Positions 58,756 to 64,000 of a stretch of DNA of 64,000 bases are shown here, one piece after another; the first letter of the stretch is position 1, and every line of letters begins with the position of its first letter. The notes under the pieces are model-generated. The model was not told the origin of the DNA. It did no database searches and was given only the letters and a program-made list of their open reading frames with translations. This stretch comes from SB15 sp964639245 (lineage in GTDB: Bacteria; Chloroflexota; Anaerolineae; Aggregatilineales; J027), in the NCBI GenBank assembly GCA_964639245.1, contig CAZXCU010000002.1, positions 186,001 to 250,000 on the forward strand, written 5' to 3'. The position numbers were made by a program, and so were the translations under genes.

Positions 58756-58832
58756 ATGTAGGGGCGCGGTGTTAAGGCGCGTGCATATGAGCGTTATTTT
58801 CATGGGTAAGTCCACCGCGCTGTGACCCGCCC
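58756..58832. repeat. palindromic element, intermediate between families A and B
   Basis: GTAGGGGC at the 5' side, GCGCGGTG (58764-58771) pairing with CACCGCGC (58813-58820), then GTGACCCGCCC. The GTTAAGG after the arm resembles TGCTAAGG of the family B copies inside the glycosyltransferase gene. Confidence 0.6.
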
Positions 58833-58867
58833 TTCTTTGGCATCGGGAAACAGGCATCCCACCCATA

Positions 58868-58890
58868 GTGGTGGAATTCATTCTACTGTG
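58868..58890. repeat. GGTGGAATTC palindrome, family D, degenerate copy
   Basis: AGTGGTGGAATTCATTCTACTG; shares GGTGGAATTCA with the perfect palindrome at 28746-28767. It lies just outside the tlyA stop codon. Confidence 0.4.
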
Positions 58891-58891
58891 T

Positions 58892-59674
58892 TTACTCCAA
58901 ACTATTGGAAAATGCTCCCAAAAACCCTGCCAGATCAAAGGGGTCGGCGGTTTCTCCCACCGACAGCCAGCCCAGAAATTCCACGTTCCCTTTGGGCCCG
59001 GTCAACGGACTCACCGCCACCCCTCGCACGGTATAGCCCATGTCCTGTGCTGCCGTCAGCACTTCTTCAATCACCCTTCGGTGAATCTGCGGGTCTTTCA
59101 CCACCCCGCCTTTGCCCACATCCGATTTCCCCGCCTCAAATTGCGGTTTGATGAGCGCGACCACCTGCGCCGTTGGGGTCAGCCAGTTTTTAATGACAGG
59201 CAGCAAAATTTTGAGAGAAATAAAGGAAGCATCAATGGTTACAAAACTGACAGGTTCATCGAGTTTTTCCACATAGCGGGCGTTGGTACGCTCCATCACC
59301 ACCACTCGCGCATCCTGCTGCAATTTCATGGCAAGCTGCCCGTAGCCCACATCAATCGCGTAGACTTTTGCCGCGCCATGCTGCAATAAACAATCGGTGA
59401 ATCCACCCGTACATGCTCCGACATCGGCGCAAATTTTGTCGGTGACATCCAGCTTGAAAGCGGCAAACGCGCCTTCGAGTTTTTCCCCACCCCGACTCAC
59501 GAATCGCGCTACTCCCTGCACCTCAATCTCGGCCTCGCTACTGACCTGTGCGCCGGGCTTGTCCACCACCTGACCATTTACGCGCACCTCGCCTGCCATG
59601 ACATAACGACGGGCAAGTTCGCGGCTGGGAGCAAGACCGCGTTCGTGAACGAGAGCATCTAAACGGGTTTTCAT
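58892..59674 (-). CDS. tlyA: TlyA family rRNA (cytidine-2'-O)-methyltransferase / hemolysin A-like
   Basis: A 260-residue methyltransferase. The N-terminal S4 RNA-binding domain spans about 1-60 (RLDALVHERGLAPSRELARRYVMAGEVRVNG); the FtsJ-like domain holds VGACTGGFTDCLLQHGA (SAM site), AIDVGYGQL and VTIDASFISL, then KPQFEAGK. These match TlyA, which methylates 16S and 23S rRNA and affects capreomycin sensitivity. AGGA precedes the ATG. Divergent from the prenyltransferase gene. Confidence 0.92.
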   Translation of the reverse strand: MKTRLDALVHERGLAPSRELARRYVMAGEVRVNGQVVDKPGAQVSSEAEIEVQGVARFVSRGGEKLEGAFAAFKLDVTDKICADVGACTGGFTDCLLQHGAAKVYAIDVGYGQLAMKLQQDARVVVMERTNARYVEKLDEPVSFVTIDASFISLKILLPVIKNWLTPTAQVVALIKPQFEAGKSDVGKGGVVKDPQIHRRVIEEVLTAAQDMGYTVRGVAVSPLTGPKGNVEFLGWLSVGETADPFDLAGFLGAFSNSLE

Positions 59675-59737
59675 TGTGAATTTCCTCTGAATCGTATTGT
59701 AGCAGTGGAAATTTTAAATTCCTAGCAGCGAACCCTA

Positions 59738-59746
59738 TGTTATAAT
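59738..59746 (+). promoter_or_regulatory. extended -10 promoter
   Basis: TGTTATAAT (59738-59746) is a perfect extended -10 element (TGnTATAAT), about 30 bp before the ATG of the prenyltransferase gene. A -35 box is not obvious, as allowed by an extended -10. Confidence 0.55.
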
Positions 59747-59776
59747 GCGCGTTTGTCTCTCGAACTGGAGCAAACA

Positions 59777-60658
59777 ATGGGCAAAGTGGCCTACGCGCTG
59801 CTGCAAAATATGCGTCCCCGCCAGTGGGCAAAAAATGGATTTGTCTTTGCGGGCATCGTGTTCGATAAACAACTCACCAACGGCGACTCGTTGGCACGGG
59901 TGTTTTTTGCTTTCTGGCTGTTGAATCTGACCGCCAGCACCATTTATCTGATTAATGATATTGTGGATGTGGAAAAAGACCGTCTGCACCCCAAAAAGAA
60001 AAATCGTCCGATTGCCTCCGGGCGTTTGCCGATTCGAGTTGCGGTGATTGCCTCGGTGATATTTCCCACCCTTGCCATTTTAGGGGCATACTTACTGAAT
60101 CTTGAATTGGTGGCGGTGCTGGTCGTCTATCTGATTTTGCATATCGTCTATAGTTACTACCTTAAGGCGATTGTGATTGTTGATGTGTTTGCGATTGCGG
60201 CGGGTTTTGTGCTGCGGGTGATTGCCGGTGTCGTGATTATTGATGTGCAGAATTTTTCGCCGTGGTTGTATGCCTGTGCGGGTTTGCTCTCCTTGTTTTT
60301 AGCGATTGGCAAACGGCGGCAGGAATTTGTGATGCTGGGCGACAATGCCGGGAAAATCCGCGAAGCCTTTAAAAATTACAATTTGCCCCTGTTGGATGAC
60401 ATGCTGCGCCTTGTCATTTCCTCCACCGCAATTGCGTATACACTCTATGCGACGGAATCGGAAACGCTGCTGGTACGTCAGGAGTATATGCTGTTGACTG
60501 TGCCGTTTGTCTACTATGGCCTGTTCCGTTACCTGTTTTTAATTCATGTCAAGGAGCAGGGAGGCGATCCCACCGAAGTCTTGTTTGTAGACCGCCCCTT
60601 GCAAATTGCGATTGGCTGCTGGATTGGCCTGATTATGATTTTATTTTACGTCCTATGA
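59777..60658 (+). CDS. UbiA family prenyltransferase, decaprenyl-phosphate phosphoribosyltransferase-like
   Basis: A 293-residue membrane protein with eight to nine hydrophobic segments. The first conserved UbiA motif is NDIVDVEKD (60-68) followed by KNRPIASG; the second aspartate-rich region is around LLDDMLRL (about 195-205). The N-terminus (NMRPRQWAKNGFVFAGIVF) matches phosphoribosyl-decaprenyl-phosphate synthases of arabinan synthesis. ATG 59777 has GGAG 6 nt upstream. The stop overlaps the mevalonate kinase ATG (ATGA), linking an isoprenoid-consuming enzyme to an isoprenoid-making one. Confidence 0.82.
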   Translation: MGKVAYALLQNMRPRQWAKNGFVFAGIVFDKQLTNGDSLARVFFAFWLLNLTASTIYLINDIVDVEKDRLHPKKKNRPIASGRLPIRVAVIASVIFPTLAILGAYLLNLELVAVLVVYLILHIVYSYYLKAIVIVDVFAIAAGFVLRVIAGVVIIDVQNFSPWLYACAGLLSLFLAIGKRRQEFVMLGDNAGKIREAFKNYNLPLLDDMLRLVISSTAIAYTLYATESETLLVRQEYMLLTVPFVYYGLFRYLFLIHVKEQGGDPTEVLFVDRPLQIAIGCWIGLIMILFYVL

Positions 60659-61590
60659 TAAAAATATCCGCGTCCGCCAAAATTATTCTTTTCGGTGAAC
60701 ATGCGGTGGTGCATGGTCAACCTGCGATTGCTGTGCCTGTGTCGGATGTTCGCGCCTATGTGCAGGTGGAAAAATCCCGGCAGGGAATGACCATTGCTTC
60801 GCTCAATAATCGGGAAACGGTGCGTATCACCCGTACTAATCCGCATGAACTGGCGCAGACGGTACGGATTATTCTGGATAAGCTGGGGATTCCTTCTATC
60901 CCGAATCTGTTTATCACGCTCAATTCCCAGATTCCGATTGGGAGTGGGTTAGGGAGTGGGGCGGCTGTTAGCACCGCCATTGCACGCGGGATTTGTGCCG
61001 CATATAAATTAAATCCCTCACTGGAATTAATCAACGAAGCCGTTTACGAAGTGGAAAAGCTGCATCATGGCACCCCCAGCGGCATTGACAACACGGTGAT
61101 TGTTTATGAACGTCCGGTGTATTTTGTGCGCGGCGAACCAATTCAAACTTTCTCGATTGCGCGGCCTTTTACGCTGCTCATTGGCGATACGGGCATTCAC
61201 GCTTCGACCAAAATTGCCGTTGGGGATGTGCGAAAATTGTATGAGTCCGACCCGCCGCGCATCACCCCGCTTTTTGAACAGGTAGGAAATCTGGTGCGCC
61301 AAGCACGCGCCGCGATTGAAAGTGGCAACCTTGACCCCTTAGGCGATTTGATGAATCAAAATCATGCAATTTTGCGCGAACTGACCGTCTCCTCGACGGA
61401 ATTGGATTCCCTCTGTGAGGCTGCCCGGCAAGCGGGAGCGCAGGGAGCGAAGCTATCCGGTGGCGGCAGAGGGGGCAATATGATTGCACTGGTTTCTGAT
61501 GAAACTTTAGAAAATGTCAAATCTGCGCTGCTGAACGCGGGCGCAAAACGGGTACTGCAAACGACGCTGCAACCCAATCAACCAGCATAA
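60655..61590 (+). CDS. mvk: mevalonate kinase (GHMP kinase)
   Basis: Phosphorylates mevalonate on the way to isopentenyl diphosphate. GHMP motifs: SAKIILFGEHAVVHGQPA at the N-terminus, PIGSGLGSGAAVSTA (ATP loop), GTPSGIDNTV (catalytic Asp) and KLSGGGRGGNMIAL. Length 311 is normal. The 4-nt overlap with the UbiA gene suggests common expression. Chloroflexota such as Roseiflexus are known to use a mevalonate route; the other pathway genes are not in this window. Confidence 0.87.
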   Translation: MIKISASAKIILFGEHAVVHGQPAIAVPVSDVRAYVQVEKSRQGMTIASLNNRETVRITRTNPHELAQTVRIILDKLGIPSIPNLFITLNSQIPIGSGLGSGAAVSTAIARGICAAYKLNPSLELINEAVYEVEKLHHGTPSGIDNTVIVYERPVYFVRGEPIQTFSIARPFTLLIGDTGIHASTKIAVGDVRKLYESDPPRITPLFEQVGNLVRQARAAIESGNLDPLGDLMNQNHAILRELTVSSTELDSLCEAARQAGAQGAKLSGGGRGGNMIALVSDETLENVKSALLNAGAKRVLQTTLQPNQPA

Positions 61591-61634
61591 AATTTATCCG
61601 ATTTCGGATGAGACATTGCGTAAAAAGCTATAGC

Positions 61635-61946
61635 TTACATGACCTTGGCAGTAAGTGGCAGTTCTTCTCCTGCGTAAGCCAGCACAATGGCATCGCGTGG
61701 AATCCCAGCCTGTACTAGCGTGTCTACTAAAGGTTTATTGGTAATATCCTGCTCGATAATGACTAAATTGTCCACTAAACGCACGATAATTCCTGTGCTG
61801 CTGATTTGCTTCCCGTTGAACGTTCCAACAGCAAGCACGACGAAAAGGTGTTCCGTTTTATCCTTCAATAAATAGGCTGTATTGCCCATTCCCTCGCCTG
61901 TATATCCGTCCAGCGCTTGTAACAGAATTTGCTTTATCGTATCCAC
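61635..61946 (-). CDS. xisI: XisI-like protein
   Basis: A 103-residue protein similar to XisI, named for control of fdxN element excision in heterocystous cyanobacteria: FNGKQISSTGIIVRLVDNLVIIEQD, then LVDTLVQAGIPRDAIVLAYAG. It overlaps xisH by 13 nt, the usual order xisH-xisI. No fdxN element or recombinase is present, so the excision name says little about function here. Widely spread in Cyanobacteria and Chloroflexota, possibly as a mobile pair. Confidence 0.8.
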   Translation of the reverse strand: MDTIKQILLQALDGYTGEGMGNTAYLLKDKTEHLFVVLAVGTFNGKQISSTGIIVRLVDNLVIIEQDITNKPLVDTLVQAGIPRDAIVLAYAGEELPLTAKVM

Positions 61947-62338
61947 TCAACAATCTCCTGTGTGTTCGGGTCAAAGACAATCAATTGAATCCTGATTTCC
62001 GCTAATACAATTTTTCCGATACTTTCTTTAAAAATACCATCAAATGCGCTTTGTGGAACAGCCATATACAGTGGTATTGAACTGTTCTGACTACTGAGAA
62101 TACTTCGATACACTTCATATTGCCCTACCGCTGATTCGAGATAATCTACTGGGGAGGGCATCTTCTCAAAGCCCTTGAATTCGACCAAAATCTGCGTTCC
62201 ATCTATCGGATGTATTGCCAAAATATCAATGTACAACCAGCGCTCAGGTAAAATCAAACGATATTGTTTAGGTGAAACTTGCCAACCGTCCACCGTTAAG
62301 GCTTGGACAACTACTTCATGATAAAAGTCCTTTTGCAT
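61934..62338 (-). CDS. xisH: XisH-like PD-(D/E)XK-fold protein
   Basis: A 134-residue protein similar to XisH: KDFYHEVVVQALTVDGWQV, LYIDILA-x-HP, ILVEFKGFEKMPSPVDYLESAVGQYEVYRSIL (the D...E-x-K core of a PD-(D/E)XK nuclease fold), PLYMAVPQSAFDGIF and IRIQLIVFDPNTQEIVEWI. ATG 62338 follows GGGGGA by 6 nt; an ATG at 62359 in frame lies before that site. Coupled to xisI. The nuclease fold suggests a DNA-targeting or toxin-like unit. Confidence 0.82.
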   Translation of the reverse strand: MQKDFYHEVVVQALTVDGWQVSPKQYRLILPERWLYIDILAIHPIDGTQILVEFKGFEKMPSPVDYLESAVGQYEVYRSILSSQNSSIPLYMAVPQSAFDGIFKESIGKIVLAEIRIQLIVFDPNTQEIVEWIR

Positions 62339-62508
62339 TTTAAATCCCCCTAGCATCATTCATGGAAACTATATCCGATTTTGCAGAGATAAGACGGCGC
62401 AACTTAAAAATGAGTTTTTAATCTGATTAAAGTTTTTTTATCTGGTTTCAAAGCCTTTGACTTCCTTATACAATAGACCAATTGTGTCTCCAAGTTTGAG
62501 GATGCCTC

Positions 62509-63378
62509 ATGCTGCCAGCGCCCCATGGCAAAGGTCATTTTGTACCTGTTCGTCCCGATGTCAAACTGCATGTGGTCAACACAGGCCGACGGGATGGAAA
62601 GCCCCTCCTTTTACTGCATGGATTTCCTGAATTCTGGTGGAGTTGGCGGCATCAGATGACCTGTTTTGCCGATGCTGGCTATCATGTCATCGCGCCGGAT
62701 TTACGCGGTTTTAATTATTCTGACAAACTTGCTGAAGGGTATGACCCGACCACACTGGCGGGAGACATTATTGGCTTGATGGATGCGTTTGACCTGTCCC
62801 AAGCAACCATTATCGGGCATGACTACGGCGGATTCATTGCCTATGTGATGGCGCTGCTGTATCCCGAACGGGTGCAGAATTTTGTGGTGATTAGCGCCAT
62901 CCCGCCGGATGTGTGGCCTACCACCGCCCACAGTGGCAAAGCCATCATGCAATTTTTAAGCGGGTTAGGCGCTTTAGGGCATTTTGTTGGTGCGCCCATG
63001 ATAGGCAGAGCCAATAATATTGTTGGCATCGGACGGGTGATGCTGTGGTTGGCTCATCAAAAACACCTTTTTCCGCATGACCTCCGCACGATTTACAGCA
63101 AAGCCTACGCCCGCAGTGCTAAAACAGCCACCACCTATGTCCGTGATGTGACGCGCTGGCTGAAAAATGATACGCCGCAAAACTTGACCATTCAACACCC
63201 GATGCTGCTGATGTGGCCTGAAAAAGATTTTATGGCCCCAATGAAAGCCGTTGCCCATTTTCAAAAGCATTTGCCCAACGGGGAGCTAGTGACTATTCCC
63301 GAATCGGGACATTGGCCTCAACAGGAGCAACCCGACTTCATCAATCAAGCGATTTTGCGTTTCCTGCAAAAGTTCTAA
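62509..63378 (+). CDS. alpha/beta hydrolase, epoxide hydrolase/haloacetate dehalogenase-like
   Basis: A 289-residue hydrolase with HGFPEFWWSWRHQ (oxyanion region), nucleophile Asp105 in GHDYGGF and His in PESGHWPQQEQP near the C-terminus. The GHDYGG motif with W-x2-Q is typical of soluble epoxide hydrolases and fluoroacetate dehalogenases. GAGGATGCC precedes the ATG. No signal peptide. Followed by a small ATTCCA/TGGAAT hairpin (63384-63398). Second Asp-nucleophile hydrolase of the window, not closely linked to the first. Confidence 0.84.
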   Translation: MLPAPHGKGHFVPVRPDVKLHVVNTGRRDGKPLLLLHGFPEFWWSWRHQMTCFADAGYHVIAPDLRGFNYSDKLAEGYDPTTLAGDIIGLMDAFDLSQATIIGHDYGGFIAYVMALLYPERVQNFVVISAIPPDVWPTTAHSGKAIMQFLSGLGALGHFVGAPMIGRANNIVGIGRVMLWLAHQKHLFPHDLRTIYSKAYARSAKTATTYVRDVTRWLKNDTPQNLTIQHPMLLMWPEKDFMAPMKAVAHFQKHLPNGELVTIPESGHWPQQEQPDFINQAILRFLQKF

Positions 63379-63449
63379 CACAAATTCCATGCTGGAATCT
63401 TGCCCCGATGGTGTAAACTCTAAAGAGCGCATGTGTTAGGATGTGGTTT

Positions 63450-64000
63450 ATGGGTGTATTGGAACTCATTTTTGCTTTTGCTGTCATTCTTGTTCCCCTG
63501 ATTATTATTCATGAATTTGGACATTTTCTGGCGTGCAAATCGGTAGGCATTACCGTGCTGGAATTTGGCTTGGGCTTTCCGCCGCGCCTGTTCAAATTAT
63601 TCAACTGGGGCGAGACCGAATTTACGATTAATGCCATTCCACTGGGTGGGTTTGTGATGCCTTACGGGGAAGATTTTGTTCGTCCCCAGACCGAAAATGA
63701 AATGGCGGAACAAACGGTTGAACTTAAGGGCAAACGTGGCATCGAAAACCCGAAAAGTGTTTTTGAGGCCAAGCCGTGGCAAAAATTGTGGTTTTTGTTT
63801 GCCGGCCCGCTCGCCAATTTTGTTGCCGCCTATGTGATTTTTGTTGTTGTAGCGCTCATCGGGCTACCTCAACCGATTTCTGATGCCACCATCACTGAAA
63901 TTTTTGATGATACCCCCGCCGCCGAACAGCTTCAAGACGGCGATGTCATCAAGAAAATCAACGGTACAGCTTTTGATACCTCCTATGATTTTGATGAATT
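63450..64000 (+). CDS. rseP: site-2 protease RseP-like zinc metalloprotease, 3' end beyond window
   Basis: The first 183 residues of a polytopic intramembrane protease. The zinc motif HEFGH is at 21-25 in the first membrane segment, followed by PLGGFVMPYGED (active-site loop), and FLFAGPLANF in the next membrane segment; the start of a PDZ domain (QLQDGDVIKKINGTAFD) is reached before the cut. RseP cleaves membrane anti-sigma factors and remnant signal peptides. ATG 63450 is chosen; an in-frame ATG at 63441 sits on the AGG that would serve as ribosome site. Partial only because of the window end. Confidence 0.9.
   Translation, partial: MGVLELIFAFAVILVPLIIIHEFGHFLACKSVGITVLEFGLGFPPRLFKLFNWGETEFTINAIPLGGFVMPYGEDFVRPQTENEMAEQTVELKGKRGIENPKSVFEAKPWQKLWFLFAGPLANFVAAYVIFVVVALIGLPQPISDATITEIFDDTPAAEQLQDGDVIKKINGTAFDTSYDFDE

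Noticed and set aside
1..64000. CRISPR arrays, rRNA, tRNA or intact insertion sequences
   Set aside because: No regularly spaced direct repeats, no tRNA-like cloverleaf or rRNA core, and no transposase or integrase reading frame were recognised. Short or unusual tRNAs cannot be excluded without a covariance search.

Overview
The window is ordinary bacterial chromosome of roughly 50% G+C, with short intergenic gaps, many 1-20 nt gene overlaps and about 65 protein genes. Several features point to a member of the Chloroflexota (Anaerolineae-like). These are a Ser/Thr kinase fused to an NB-ARC/TPR regulator, a mevalonate kinase, Uma2, DUF4058 and XisH/XisI families, many solitary AAA ATPases, and G+C-rich intergenic palindromes. 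The lineage is inferred from gene content; no rRNA or tRNA gene is present to test it.

Layout. 1-5.7 kb: a phosphohexomutase, a coiled-coil protein, a PadR-modA-modB operon lacking modC, and a PIN toxin-antitoxin pair. 5.7-9.1 kb: two exported phosphatases (a 5'-nucleotidase and a PhoD-type enzyme) sharing a terminator module. 9.1-15.8 kb: an OLD-type ATPase/nuclease, Obg GTPase, and a 1215-residue kinase/NB-ARC/TPR protein translationally coupled to obg. 16-24.7 kb: a MetE-like barrel, a GbsR-like regulator, a Tat-exported amidase, an AAA ATPase plus TOPRIM-like gene pair (defence candidate), a discoidin-type exported protein, a thioredoxin-like lipoprotein and a GT39-like glycosyltransferase. 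24.7-28.4 kb: xylulokinase followed by a type II restriction-modification cassette; a second copy of the xylB 3' end lies beyond the cassette, marking it as an insertion. 28.4-35.3 kb: three ATP-grasp proteins, a degenerate receiver protein, a cytoplasmic subtilase and two alpha/beta hydrolases, which look like an undescribed amide-ligase cluster.

35.3-48.5 kb: DUF1028, hydrolases, an EamA transporter, DinB, a prepilin-type peptidase, a GH3 enzyme, MnmA, DUF4058, a retropepsin-like pair and YitT. 48.6-57 kb: aldehyde dehydrogenase, a Uma2-AAA pair, TPR and DUF4870 proteins, a second glycosyltransferase whose coding sequence has absorbed palindromic repeats in frame, and LepA. 57.1-64 kb: three tandem paralogues sharing a near-identical 26-codon start, TlyA, a UbiA-family prenyltransferase overlapping mevalonate kinase, XisI/XisH, an epoxide-hydrolase-like protein, and the start of an RseP-type protease cut by the window end.

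The strongest leads are: the duplicated xylB tail around the restriction-modification cassette; the ATP-grasp/subtilase cluster; the AAA-TOPRIM pair; the tandem triplet; and a dispersed hairpin family with a fixed outer arm and a changing but still paired inner stem. I found no CRISPR array, rRNA, recognisable tRNA or intact insertion sequence.
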